Below, in pieces: positions 1 through 7,417 of a stretch of DNA of 10,966 bases. The stretch comes from an uncultured Bacilli bacterium (lineage in GTDB: Bacteria; Bacillota_I; Bacilli_A; RF39; UBA660): contig CALVPL010000019.1 of the NCBI GenBank assembly GCA_944351315.1, positions 1 to 10,966 of the forward strand, in the 5' to 3' direction. The notes beneath the pieces are model-generated. The model did not search any database. It was not told the DNA's origin and saw only the letters and a program-made list of their open reading frames with translations. Both the position numbers and the translations under genes were made by a program. Every line of letters starts with the position of its first letter. Within the stretch, counting starts at the first letter, position 1.

Positions 1-765
1 ATTTTCAAATTTTAAAGATCGGTATTCCAAATTTCCTAAAGCATACTGAAAATATTCATCAATCATGCCGGTATAAAGAACTTTTTTACCTAAGGCATCA
101 TATTTTTCTTTTTCTTTTAAATAATCAGTATTGACTAAAACATCACAATTTTCGAGCATTTTATCAATGATAACATTATAGCCTCCCATAGGAATTCCTT
201 GATAACGATCATTAAAGTAATTATTATTAAAAGTAAAACGAACTGGTAATCTTTTAATAATAAAGCTCGGCAAATCTTTACAATCTTTTCCCCATTGTTT
301 TTCAGTATATCCTTTAACTAATTTTTCATATATATCTCTACCTACTAAAGAAATGGCCTGTTCTTCTAAATTTTCTGGTGTTTTCCCATTTAATTCAGCT
401 TTTTGACCTTCAATTTTTTTCGCAGCATCGGCTGGGGTAATCACATCATCCCATAATTTGGTAAAAGTATTCATATTAAACGGCATATTATAGAGTTCAT
501 CATGATAATTAGCAATTGGAGAATTTATATAATTATTAAATTCACAAAATTGATTTATATATTCCCATATTTTTTTATTGGATGTATGAAAAATATGTGC
601 TCCATATTTGTGGACATGAATTTTATGAACTTCTTCACAATATATATTTCCTCCGACATGACTTCTTCTTTCTAATACTAAACATTTTTTGCCTAATTTT
701 GTCATTTCGTAAGCAAAACAAGAACCAAACAATCCTGAACCTACTATTACATAATCATATTTCAT
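1..765 (-). CDS. glf: UDP-galactopyranose mutase, N-terminal 255 residues (truncated by window edge)
   Basis: This cytoplasmic flavoenzyme interconverts UDP-galactopyranose and UDP-galactofuranose, the donor for galactofuranose-containing surface polysaccharides. The start at 765 follows an AGGAGG ribosome site (772-777) and opens with a Rossmann FAD-binding strand and loop, VIVGSGLFGS (residues 6-15). Further family signatures are the HVGGN motif (36-40), the KYGAHIFHT motif with both histidines (53-61), YTEKQWG (153-159), the LPVRFTFNNNYFNDRYQGIP block (173-192) and YTGMIDEYF (231-239). The frame stays open through base 1. The family is normally about 365-390 residues, so roughly a third is missing off the left edge. 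The gene lies 49 nt downstream of the phosphoesterase gene on the same strand with no convincing terminator between them, so read-through is possible. Identification is secure; the surface polymer it serves cannot be told from here. Confidence 0.96.
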   Translation of the reverse strand, partial: MKYDYVIVGSGLFGSCFAYEMTKLGKKCLVLERRSHVGGNIYCEEVHKIHVHKYGAHIFHTSNKKIWEYINQFCEFNNYINSPIANYHDELYNMPFNMNTFTKLWDDVITPADAAKKIEGQKAELNGKTPENLEEQAISLVGRDIYEKLVKGYTEKQWGKDCKDLPSFIIKRLPVRFTFNNNYFNDRYQGIPMGGYNVIIDKMLENCDVLVNTDYLKEKEKYDALGKKVLYTGMIDEYFQYALGNLEYRSLKFEN

Positions 766-782
766 ATTGGACCTCCTATTAC

Positions 783-812
783 AAGGATACTAAATTTTTT
801 TAAAAAAAACAA
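783..812 (-). promoter_or_regulatory. Possible weak promoter for glf in an A/T tract
   Basis: The 49-nt gap between the phosphoesterase stop and glf contains an 8-T/7-A tract. Read on the minus strand, TTGTTT and TATCCT lie 17 nt apart, ending shortly before the glf ribosome site. This could be a weak promoter helped by the A-tract, but both hexamers are poor matches. The T/A tract is self-complementary but has no GC stem, so I do not call it a terminator. Confidence 0.25.
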
Positions 813-814
813 TT

Positions 815-2425
815 TTATTTTTTCCTACTCCAAACAACTTCCGTTGTTTTTGTTAATCTTTCTTCTAAAATTAATGGATTAAAGATTAAGTTTGCAATAT
901 TTTCTTCACGATCAAAAGAAATTTCAACCTGTAAAGCTCCATTTTTTTGACGATCTTTTAAATAAGATGGAACTGTTGCATATTGATAAATAAAATTTAA
1001 AGAACTTAAATGAATATGGCCTAGAAATGAGAAAACTACTTTATCTTTCAAACATTTCCCATTTATGTATTTATGAATGGCGTTTTGATCCAACTCATTA
1101 GAATCCGGCAAATTAAAACGTCGATTTGGATGATAAAGAGCTAGTTTATTGTCTTTATTAAATTCTAAAAAAGCATTTTTGTATCCTAATGAACAGAAAT
1201 TTTCATGATTGGACTGCAAATATTTTAAAAGATCTACTCCGTTTTCAGCAAAGTTTTCATCATGATTACCACCTAATGCTAAAATAGGAATTTTTGAATC
1301 TAATGAAAAAGCTTTATCGATTTTTTCCAGAATACCATTTAATTCTTCTAAAGTGTGTACGTGATGTTTTGAAGAACAATAACCGGCAAAATCACCAAGG
1401 TTTACTATATAATCTATTGCATTTTGATACGCATAGTTGTACAGTTTATCCATTTGCCTTAAAAGATTCTCATTACTATCCCAAATATGAAAATCCGAAG
1501 TAAATAATAGGCGACAAGGTTTGGAATCTGGAATCGGCATTTGCACTCTTTTTTGACTAGGCAAATGTGGAGTGCTAATACGATATTTTAATGGGATAGA
1601 TATTAGACTTGGCTCACAAGAGTAAGTTTTTTTAAATTCTTCAAAAAAGCTTTTTAATTCTTCATCTGTTAACTGAATAGAAGATGTTGCAAGAAGGATT
1701 TTTATTTGTTCATAATTTAAAGGAGTTTTACGTAAGGCTTCATAAAGTAAAGAAAAAACTGTATCATTTTCTTTTAGCTTTTTTAGTTCTATTATTCTTT
1801 TCATTTCAGCCAATTCTTGACTCATTTGAAAAATTTCAAAATTATTTTCATGATACTTTTCTTCTATAATTTTCTTTTCTTCTTTTAACAAGCGATTCTT
1901 ATCTAATAGTTCTTTCTTGGCCATTTCTAACGCATGTTTTTCTTTTCGCAAATTCTTATTCATTCTCTTTAATTCTTCTATTTTCTCGTTTTCAGGGGTT
2001 TCTTTAGATTCTGGAACTGTTTCTACTCTGTCGGTTTCTTTTGCAACTTCATCTAAATGTTCTAAATATTTTTTAGGAATTAATTTTAAAATCCAATATA
2101 AATATTTTTTGCTTTCTTCTTCAAGACTTAATGGAAGTGTTTTTTGATAAAATTTCCAGATTTCTTGATAAATTTCTAATGAATAAGATTTGTTTGCTTT
2201 AAAATCATAATACATAATTGCATAAATCAAATAAATCATTTTTGAAATATTTTTTTCTAAGCTATTTTCAATATCCATTTGTTCTATTCTTTTCAAGAAA
2301 AATAAAAGCAATTCTTCACTGCTAAATTTAGAGTGCAATCCAACTTTTAAAAAATCTTGATAAGAAATCAGATTTTCATTTTTCTTTAAAATTCCCAGAA
2401 TATTCTTCTTACATACAATATCCAT
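815..2425 (-). CDS. Coiled-coil protein with C-terminal calcineurin-like metallophosphoesterase domain
   Basis: I recognise the C-terminal domain but not the whole protein. Residues about 305-520 carry the metallophosphoesterase signatures in order: SDFH (D311, H313), GD (344-345), GGNHDE (385-390), a lone histidine in YHPN (432) and GHIH (469-472). These supply ligands for the two-metal centre that hydrolyses phosphoesters. Residues 1-125 are predicted all-helical with no motif I know. Residues about 145-215 are a charged heptad-like coiled coil rich in K and E. A linker at 225-300 with a small helical segment precedes the catalytic domain. There is no signal peptide or membrane segment, so it is probably cytoplasmic. 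The ATG at 2425 has a GAGGT ribosome site and a good promoter. The substrate could be nucleic acid, a nucleotide or phosphoprotein; SbcD-like nucleases are only distant comparisons. Confidence 0.8.
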   Translation of the reverse strand: MDIVCKKNILGILKKNENLISYQDFLKVGLHSKFSSEELLLFFLKRIEQMDIENSLEKNISKMIYLIYAIMYYDFKANKSYSLEIYQEIWKFYQKTLPLSLEEESKKYLYWILKLIPKKYLEHLDEVAKETDRVETVPESKETPENEKIEELKRMNKNLRKEKHALEMAKKELLDKNRLLKEEKKIIEEKYHENNFEIFQMSQELAEMKRIIELKKLKENDTVFSLLYEALRKTPLNYEQIKILLATSSIQLTDEELKSFFEEFKKTYSCEPSLISIPLKYRISTPHLPSQKRVQMPIPDSKPCRLLFTSDFHIWDSNENLLRQMDKLYNYAYQNAIDYIVNLGDFAGYCSSKHHVHTLEELNGILEKIDKAFSLDSKIPILALGGNHDENFAENGVDLLKYLQSNHENFCSLGYKNAFLEFNKDNKLALYHPNRRFNLPDSNELDQNAIHKYINGKCLKDKVVFSFLGHIHLSSLNFIYQYATVPSYLKDRQKNGALQVEISFDREENIANLIFNPLILEERLTKTTEVVWSRKK

Positions 2426-2446
2426 AACTTGACCTCACTTTGTTTT

Positions 2447-2474
2447 ATTTTAACATTAAATGAGAAATTGTAAA
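2447..2474 (-). promoter_or_regulatory. Sigma-A-type promoter for the metallophosphoesterase gene
   Basis: On the minus strand TTTACA (2474-2469) and TAAAAT (2452-2447) are separated by 16 nt and sit about 20 nt upstream of the phosphoesterase start codon. The promoter begins just after the terminator of the upstream PBP gene, so this gene forms its own transcription unit, possibly continuing into glf. Confidence 0.6.
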
Positions 2475-2478
2475 GATG

Positions 2479-2511
2479 AAAAAAATACCAATTCGCCACA
2501 TTGGTATTTTT
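2479..2511 (-). terminator. Rho-independent terminator of the mraZ-rsmH-ftsL-PBP operon
   Basis: A 12-bp perfect stem (2500-2511 pairing with 2481-2492) with a 7-nt loop is followed on the minus strand by seven T residues. The first arm overlaps two bases of the PBP stop codon (2510-2512), so the transcript folds immediately at the end of the gene. This closes the division operon after the PBP. Confidence 0.9.
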
Positions 2512-4657
2512 AAATTCCTAAAGTAATTTCTAAAGTCATTGTATTTGGATCAAGTAAGGTGTCTTTTGGAATATTGGTGCTTACTACTTTTCCGTAGCCA
2601 TTTAATGTATATTTTAAGCCTAATAAATTACAGAAACGAATGATTTCATTGGTACTCCAACCTGTTACATCGGGCATTAAAATATTAGGATCATTCGTAA
2701 GTAAGAAAACTTTAGAACCGGCAACTACTTTTGTGCCGTTTAAAGGATATTGATTGATAATATATTTTCCCTGGCCTAAAACGATTGGTGTTACTCCGAG
2801 TTTTTTTAATTCCTCTTGAACGGTCGCGACATCGCGAGATAGATATTGAGTTAAATAAATGATTTTGGAACTATCAACGTCGTTTTGTTCGTTTGTTACA
2901 TCGACCAAATTGGCCACTTCTTTAATTGTGCTCGATACAACAGAATAAATATCACTACTTGGTCCCACAAATTTTTTGGTTGCAAAATAGAAAATGTATT
3001 GTGGATCTTCATAAGGAAACATTCCTAAAAAAGATTTAATATAATCATATTCCCCAGTTAGATATCCTCCAGAAGTTGAGGCAATTTGAGCTGTTCCAGT
3101 TTTACCGGCGATCGTAACATTCGATGGAGCATAACCTTTATTATAACTAAAACTATTGTAGACAACATTATATAAAAGTTCTTTCATTTTTTCGATGGAT
3201 TCATGGCTAGCGATTCTCTCTACTTCTGTTCTTTTTGATTGCATTGTAACATTTCCTTTACTATCGACAATCTTATCGACAATGTAAGGTTTAATCATCA
3301 CTCCGTCATTGGCGATGGCACTCATGGCTTGCAATAGTTGAATAGGTGTTACTAGTATTCCTTGGCCAAAAGAAGCATTAGCAAGCTCGGATTCATAAGT
3401 AATATCTACGAGTCCTTCTGCTTCTCCTGGTAAAGTGATTTCCGTTTTATCACCAAATCCACATAAGTTATAGTAATCGTTTAATTTTGCAGATCCTAAT
3501 TTTAAAGCAAGATTGGTCGCGGCTACGTTTGATGAATATGCAAATCCTGTATCATAGCTAATTGTTCCCCAACCAACATTGTTAAAATCTTTGATAACCG
3601 TACCTCCATCACTTAAGGTAATTGTTCCAGATTCAAATGTATCTGAACCATTATAAATTCCATTTTCTAAAGCAGCAAGCCAAGAAAAAATTTTCATGGT
3701 ACTACCTGGTTCAAATTGGTACCCCACTAGCGGATTTAGATAATTGGTTAAACCTTCTAAAGTATTCGGATTGAAATTTGGGTTGGATGCACTTCCGACA
3801 ATCGCTCCCGTTTTGGCATCCATTATTGTAAACATTGCCCAATCTAAGCTCTTATCTTTTGAAAAACTTGTGATAGCATTTTCTAAAACATTTTGAACAT
3901 CGCTATTGATGGTCAAATAAATATCTGATCCGGATACAGCATCTTCACCAATTTCTTCACTTTGAGCCATTTTATATCCGTAAGCATCTTGTTGATATTC
4001 AACATAACCGTTTGTTCCTTTTAATTCTTCATTAAAGTAGGCTTCTACTCCCATTTCGCCTACAATTTCCCCTTCATCATTACTTCTTGCATATCCTAAA
4101 ATATAGGAAGCCCATGAAGAGTTTATATATTGTCTTTTTTTAGCAAGAGTTTCAAATTCGATTCCTGGTAAATCTAAAGCAATGATCGCTTGCCGTTCAT
4201 CTTCAGTAATTCTTCCCCAGTTACCTAGTTCTACTTGATATAAATTTTGATCAAAATATTTTTTTAAAGTATCAATACAACTTACTTTACTTTCTTCACT
4301 GCTTGCTAAAACTTCACATAATTTTGCTGCCGTTCCTTCTTTATCTACGACGTGCTGAGGATTTTCCATGTCAGTAGTTCTAGAAGGAGATAAAATGGCA
4401 ATAATTTTATAAGAATTGGCATTTTTGGCTAATGGTTTACCATCGACATCATAAATAATTCCCCGGCTTGCATATAGAGTTTCTTTGGTCGTATTACGGT
4501 TACTTGCAAATTCTGTCAAATTTATTCCATCGACATTGTTACTTAATACTACATAACACAGTTTCGCTACAATTACACAGAAAAAAAGACCAACAACGAG
4601 CATTGTCAGCTTTAAATTCAAATGAATTTTTAGAAATTTCATTTTGGTCTTCTTCAT
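2510..4657 (-). CDS. pbpB: Class B penicillin-binding protein (division transpeptidase) with two C-terminal PASTA domains
   Basis: This septal peptidoglycan DD-transpeptidase (PBP2B/FtsI family) cross-links wall stem peptides at the division site. A single membrane anchor spans residues about 16-38 with a short basic cytoplasmic tail. The PBP dimer/pedestal region begins near 60 with the typical ASRGIIYDVDGKPLA block (63-77). The transpeptidase domain has all three catalytic motifs: S319-T-M-K322, S375-S-N377 and K519-T-G521 within GKTGTAQ. Two PASTA repeats follow at about 596-655 and 657-715, as in Bacillus PBP2B and SpoVD. The length of 715 residues is normal for the family. It lies 9 nt after ftsL, and its ribosome site overlaps the ftsL stop. 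SpoVD has the same architecture, but the position directly after ftsL favours the vegetative division PBP. Confidence 0.95.
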   Translation of the reverse strand: MKKTKMKFLKIHLNLKLTMLVVGLFFCVIVAKLCYVVLSNNVDGINLTEFASNRNTTKETLYASRGIIYDVDGKPLAKNANSYKIIAILSPSRTTDMENPQHVVDKEGTAAKLCEVLASSEESKVSCIDTLKKYFDQNLYQVELGNWGRITEDERQAIIALDLPGIEFETLAKKRQYINSSWASYILGYARSNDEGEIVGEMGVEAYFNEELKGTNGYVEYQQDAYGYKMAQSEEIGEDAVSGSDIYLTINSDVQNVLENAITSFSKDKSLDWAMFTIMDAKTGAIVGSASNPNFNPNTLEGLTNYLNPLVGYQFEPGSTMKIFSWLAALENGIYNGSDTFESGTITLSDGGTVIKDFNNVGWGTISYDTGFAYSSNVAATNLALKLGSAKLNDYYNLCGFGDKTEITLPGEAEGLVDITYESELANASFGQGILVTPIQLLQAMSAIANDGVMIKPYIVDKIVDSKGNVTMQSKRTEVERIASHESIEKMKELLYNVVYNSFSYNKGYAPSNVTIAGKTGTAQIASTSGGYLTGEYDYIKSFLGMFPYEDPQYIFYFATKKFVGPSSDIYSVVSSTIKEVANLVDVTNEQNDVDSSKIIYLTQYLSRDVATVQEELKKLGVTPIVLGQGKYIINQYPLNGTKVVAGSKVFLLTNDPNILMPDVTGWSTNEIIRFCNLLGLKYTLNGYGKVVSTNIPKDTLLDPNTMTLEITLGI

Positions 4658-4663
4658 TCATAA

Positions 4664-4668
4664 CTCCT
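4664..4668 (-). promoter_or_regulatory. PBP ribosome site overlapping the ftsL stop codon; decides the start
   Basis: AGGAG shares bases with the TAG stop of ftsL (4667-4669). It sits 6 nt before the ATG at 4657. A closer out-of-frame ATG at 4661 is only 2 nt away and is too near to use. The arrangement suggests translational coupling of ftsL and the PBP. Confidence 0.7.
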
Positions 4669-4960
4669 AATCATTTACATTTTTAATGTTATCATTATTA
4701 TAAGCCAAACCTTTTTCTGTTGCAACCTCTTGAATTTTATCTAAGCTTGCCAATTCATCGACTTGCATACTTAAAGACTCATTTATTCCTTCTTGAGTTT
4801 CAATTTTGCTTTTCATTTGTTCTAATGCAATATTGGTTTCAGACAATACAGCTTTAGTAAATACTGTACTAATTGGAAAAGCGATTAAGGCAAGTACAAT
4901 GAGTACATACATAAATTTTTCTCCTTTTAACATTGTTACTTTTTTATGAGTCTTTCGCAT
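4667..4960 (-). CDS. ftsL: Cell division protein FtsL-like, small bitopic membrane protein
   Basis: At 97 residues it has the FtsL plan: a short basic cytoplasmic N-terminus (1-15), one membrane helix (about 16-38), an extracellular leucine-zipper-like coiled coil (about 42-70) and a short tail. The segment ASLDKIQEVATEKGL (71-85) resembles the conserved post-coil region of FtsL/DivIC proteins. FtsL pairs with DivIC/FtsB and DivIB/FtsQ to activate septal wall synthesis by the FtsW-PBP complex. Sequence conservation in this family is poor, so the call rests mainly on topology and the position between rsmH and the PBP, which is where ftsL lies in Firmicutes. The start codon at 4960 is 4 nt after the rsmH stop and its ribosome site AAAGGAT lies inside the end of rsmH, implying coupled translation. 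Confidence 0.82.
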   Translation of the reverse strand: MRKTHKKVTMLKGEKFMYVLIVLALIAFPISTVFTKAVLSETNIALEQMKSKIETQEGINESLSMQVDELASLDKIQEVATEKGLAYNNDNIKNVND

Positions 4961-4964
4961 CTTT

Positions 4965-5885
4965 TCAGATCCTTTCTATAATTCTTAGTTTGGCACTCGC
5001 ACTTCGTGAGTTTTCTTCTAACTCTTCTTTACTAGGAAGAATTGGTTTTTTATTAACTAAACGAATAAGTGGAGCAAAATCTTTAGGAATTTCAGGCAAA
5101 CCACTTACCATTTTATCTACTTCACTATATTTTTTAAAGGTTTGTTTCACGATTCGATCTTCTAGAGAATGAAAGGTTATTACTGCTAAACGTCCTTGGG
5201 GTTTTAATAAAGAAATGGCATCTGGTAAAACTTTTTTTAAATCCTCTAGTTCGTGATTCACTTCGATGCGAATGGCTTGAAATATATTTCGTTCAGGATG
5301 TGTTTTGTAATAATATTTAGCTCCCACCGCAGATAAAATAATATTTGTTAGTTCGGTTGTTGTTTCAATTTTCTTTTTCTTTCTTTCGGAAACAATTTTA
5401 GAAGCAATGGACGAACTCCTCTTTTCTTCGCCATATTGATAAAAAACCTCTTTTAATTGTTCATAGGAATAGTCATTTACAACTTCTATGGCACTTAAGG
5501 ATTCTTGTTGATCCATTCGCATATCTAACTTTTCTTCTCGCATGAATGAAAAACCGCGATTTTCATCAAGTTGAGGTGAAGAAACACCTAAGTCAAACAG
5601 TATTCCATCTACTTTTGTGATTCCTAATTCTAAAAGTTTTTCTTTCATATGAACGAAATCGCTATGGATTATTTGATAATTACTCCCGATTTCTTTTAAA
5701 ATTTTCTCTGAATAAGAAATAGCTTCTTGATCACGATCGAAAGCGAATAATTTTCCCCTTTTTATTCTTTTTAGAATTTCTTTAGAATCTCCGGCATACC
5801 CTAATGTGGCATCCACATAAATACCATCTTCATGAATGTTTAATCCAAAAATGGCTTCATCTTTTAAAACGGAATAATGCTTCAT
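4965..5885 (-). CDS. rsmH: 16S rRNA (cytosine-1402-N4)-methyltransferase RsmH (MraW)
   Basis: RsmH transfers a methyl group from S-adenosylmethionine to N4 of C1402 in the 16S rRNA P-site, tuning decoding. Numbered from the chosen start, family motifs are the SAM loop DATLGYAGDS (25-34), FDRD (49-52), DGILFDLGVSSPQLD (93-107), the ERNIFQAIRIEVNHEL block (198-213), TFHSLEDR (237-244) and the C-terminal SRSASAKLR (293-301). I chose ATG 5885 (306 residues, MKHYSVL..., the usual family beginning). It has GGAGA 8 nt upstream and follows the mraZ stop by one base. A longer in-frame start at 5915 would overlap mraZ by 29 nt and lacks a better site. One oddity: the usual His of the GGHS SAM loop is Asp33 here. 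The stop is TGA at 4965-4967. Confidence 0.97.
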   Translation of the reverse strand: MKHYSVLKDEAIFGLNIHEDGIYVDATLGYAGDSKEILKRIKRGKLFAFDRDQEAISYSEKILKEIGSNYQIIHSDFVHMKEKLLELGITKVDGILFDLGVSSPQLDENRGFSFMREEKLDMRMDQQESLSAIEVVNDYSYEQLKEVFYQYGEEKRSSSIASKIVSERKKKKIETTTELTNIILSAVGAKYYYKTHPERNIFQAIRIEVNHELEDLKKVLPDAISLLKPQGRLAVITFHSLEDRIVKQTFKKYSEVDKMVSGLPEIPKDFAPLIRLVNKKPILPSKEELEENSRSASAKLRIIERI

Positions 5886-5886
5886 A

Positions 5887-6315
5887 CTAAACATCTCCAA
5901 ATAAATTTTCAGCAATATCGCTTAATTTTTCTTCGTTTTGAGCTAGAAAGTTGTTCCACTCTGTGAGTCCCCAAATCTCGATTCGATCGTTTGCGCCGAT
6001 TATCACGCATTCTTTAGATAAACCGGCGTAAACAATTAATGGGGAGGCTATACAAGTTCTTCCTTGACGGTCAAACTCGCATTCAGTGGCACCAGAGAAA
6101 AAGCTACGGATAAAAGTACGAGCATCTTTTTTGGTAAAAGGTAGAGTATTTAATTTTTCAACAAGTTTCTCCCAATCTTTCTTAGCATAAATGTATAAGC
6201 ATTTTTCAATACCTCGAACGACGATAAACTTATCTTCCAATATTTCTCGAAACTTAGTTGGAATTACAATTCGGCCTTTTTCATCAATGTTATGATGATA
6301 TTCTCCCATGAACAT
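5887..6315 (-). CDS. mraZ: Transcriptional regulator MraZ of the division/cell-wall cluster
   Basis: MraZ is a ring-forming DNA-binding regulator with two AbrB/SpoVT-type swapped-hairpin domains that controls its own dcw operon. Both signature turns are present: DEKGR (residues 11-15) and DRQGR (82-86). The N-terminus MFMGEYHHNIDEKGR is the canonical family start, giving 142 residues, the usual length. I chose ATG 6315 over an upstream in-frame ATG at 6339 because 6315 has GGGGGA six bases upstream and matches the family, while the longer form would begin inside the operator boxes. It is first in a four-gene operon with rsmH, ftsL and the PBP. Four repeated boxes directly upstream suggest autoregulation. 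Confidence 0.97.
   Translation of the reverse strand: MFMGEYHHNIDEKGRIVIPTKFREILEDKFIVVRGIEKCLYIYAKKDWEKLVEKLNTLPFTKKDARTFIRSFFSGATECEFDRQGRTCIASPLIVYAGLSKECVIIGANDRIEIWGLTEWNNFLAQNEEKLSDIAENLFGDV
5894..5898 (-). promoter_or_regulatory. rsmH ribosome site inside the mraZ 3' end; decides the rsmH start
   Basis: GGAGA lies 8 nt before ATG 5885. It abuts or overlaps an in-frame ATG at 5894, which is therefore too close to use. The mraZ stop TAG (5889-5887) and the rsmH ATG are separated by a single base, a typical coupled junction. Confidence 0.65.
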
Positions 6316-6321
6316 TTGTAA

Positions 6322-6327
6322 TCCCCC
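6322..6327 (-). promoter_or_regulatory. mraZ ribosome site; decides the mraZ start
   Basis: GGGGGA is six bases before ATG 6315. It runs directly on from the last MraZ-type box, so regulator binding could in principle cover the same bases. It supports the 142-residue start. Confidence 0.6.
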
Positions 6328-6360
6328 ACTTTCTTCCACAGTATACCACTGTCTACCATT
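6326..6360 (-). promoter_or_regulatory. Predicted MraZ operator: four TGG boxes at exact 10-bp spacing
   Basis: Read on the minus strand, AATGG (6360-6356), AGTGG (6350-6346), TGTGG (6340-6336) and AGTGG (6330-6326) recur every 10 bp with 5-nt spacers. MraZ from other bacteria is known to bind direct repeats of short G-rich boxes with one-helical-turn spacing, for example TGGGN boxes in E. coli. The first box overlaps the mraZ -10 hexamer, so repression by blocking the promoter is the natural reading. Confidence 0.75.
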
Positions 6361-6386
6361 ATATTACTAAAAATATTTGAAAAAGT
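6358..6386 (-). promoter_or_regulatory. Promoter of the mraZ operon
   Basis: A perfect TATAAT (6363-6358) on the minus strand lies about 42 nt before the mraZ ATG. The region 17 nt upstream gives only a weak -35, ACTTTT (6386-6381). A perfect -10 with a poor -35, overlapped by the first MraZ box, fits a regulated promoter. Confidence 0.65.
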
Positions 6387-6412
6387 AAAGGAACGAAAGA
6401 AAAAAACAACAT

Positions 6413-6439
6413 AAAAAAAGCAACTTGACAATCAAGTTG
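6413..6439 (-). terminator. Terminator of the Rpn-like nuclease gene
   Basis: The minus strand has CAACTTGA, a 3-nt loop TTG, TCAAGTTG, then C and seven T residues: an 8-bp perfect stem with a T-tract. It sits 42 nt after the stop of the nuclease gene and upstream of the mraZ promoter. Its 20-nt core matches the hairpin at 7424-7443 at 19 of 20 positions. Confidence 0.85.
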
Positions 6440-6480
6440 ACAAAAAATATTTAAAACAAATGGATAAATTCCTTTCCAGC

Positions 6481-7320
6481 TTAAAATGTATTTATATATT
6501 TTTTCATCTGCATTTTTTGTAAATCTTGGATACTTATATTTGTCGCTTTAGAAATAATTCCTAGATCAATCCCAGCTTTTATTAGGTTATGAGCTGTTTC
6601 CATTTTTGCTTCATCACGACCAATATCTATTCCTTTATCTATTCCAACTTCTTTACCTAACTCATATGGATCATAGTACAATAAAGCATCGAAGTTTTCC
6701 ATAATTTTTTCAGCTTCTTTTTTTACATCTGTCATCAGTTCATCTCCTTTATACATTTTTATTATTTTTTCTTCATCTTCTTCAATGAATATATAAAGTA
6801 ATCGGGCCAATTTTCTTTTCTTGATATCATTATAGGCTACTTTTTTTAACCAGTCAAGATTGATATCATAAATTTCTATTTCTTCATTTCTTTTACTATA
6901 AATATTTTCTTCTATAAGGCTTGTTTTATATACAAATCTCTCTTTTTTAAAACGATCGTAATTATCTATGTTTATTTGAATCACTTTTTTTCCTAAACGA
7001 TAATCTTTTGATTTTTTTAAACTTCTTAAACTTAATTGATGTATATAGGCTAAATTTTTTTTATCTAGTTTTTCAGAATAATCTTTATTTACTTCAATAT
7101 TGTAATAGTTTTCTTCCGTTTCATAAATGATATCTACTTCACTATTTACGATGTTTTTATTCACTCCGATATTCGGATGAATAAGCTTTAATTCTTTTCC
7201 TAATTCTTTTTTTGTTATTTCTTCTATAAGTTCTTTTACATATTGCTTTAAAACTTTTGTCTTTCCAGATAATATTTTTTTGATTATTTTGTCTTTTAAC
7301 AGGTCTCTTTCGGTATACAT
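6481..7320 (-). CDS. Rpn family / PD-(D/E)XK nuclease transposase-like protein
   Basis: The protein has the plan of the Rpn/PD-(D/E)XK nuclease family, DNA endonucleases associated with recombination and mobility. The nuclease core shows S60-E-V-D63-I-I-Y followed by Y-N-I-E76-V-N78, that is the D...E-x-N form of the site (other members have E-x-Q or E-x-K). Region 85-120 holds the supporting helix and the VIQINIDNY strand. Residues about 222-270 carry the family's typical C-terminus: GxDxG repeats (GKEVGIDKGIDIGRDEA) then a helical NLIKAGIDLGIISKATNIS segment. The length of 279 residues is ordinary and there is no frameshift. AAGGAGA precedes ATG 7320. The gene has its own promoter and terminator, so it is an independent insert between the dcw and hydrogenase operons. 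I see no clear terminal inverted repeats that would make it an insertion sequence. Confidence 0.85.
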   Translation of the reverse strand: MYTERDLLKDKIIKKILSGKTKVLKQYVKELIEEITKKELGKELKLIHPNIGVNKNIVNSEVDIIYETEENYYNIEVNKDYSEKLDKKNLAYIHQLSLRSLKKSKDYRLGKKVIQINIDNYDRFKKERFVYKTSLIEENIYSKRNEEIEIYDINLDWLKKVAYNDIKKRKLARLLYIFIEEDEEKIIKMYKGDELMTDVKKEAEKIMENFDALLYYDPYELGKEVGIDKGIDIGRDEAKMETAHNLIKAGIDLGIISKATNISIQDLQKMQMKKYINTF

Positions 7321-7344
7321 TCTTTTCTCCTTTTTCGAGAATGT

Positions 7345-7372
7345 ATTCTACTTCTTTTCTATATTTTTACAA
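7345..7372 (-). promoter_or_regulatory. Promoter of the Rpn-like nuclease gene
   Basis: On the minus strand TTGTAA (7372-7367) and TAGAAT (7350-7345) are separated by 16 nt, about 25 nt before the start codon. It lies downstream of the terminator of the preceding gene, so the nuclease gene is read as a single unit. Confidence 0.5.
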
Positions 7373-7417
7373 CTTTTTCGACAAAACATCTCAAAATTTT
7401 TCGAATCTTTTTCCTAT

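Noticed and set aside
582..803. Plus-strand reading frame opposite glf
   Set aside because: It is antisense to the clear UDP-galactopyranose mutase frame, has no ribosome site and is low-complexity; it is a shadow.
798..812. Self-complementary T/A tract after the phosphoesterase gene
   Set aside because: It lacks any GC-containing stem; simple A/T runs are common in such AT-rich intergenic DNA.
5566..5577. A third copy of the CAACTTGA palindrome
   Set aside because: Only one half (TCAAGTTG) is present, inside the rsmH coding region, with no partner arm.
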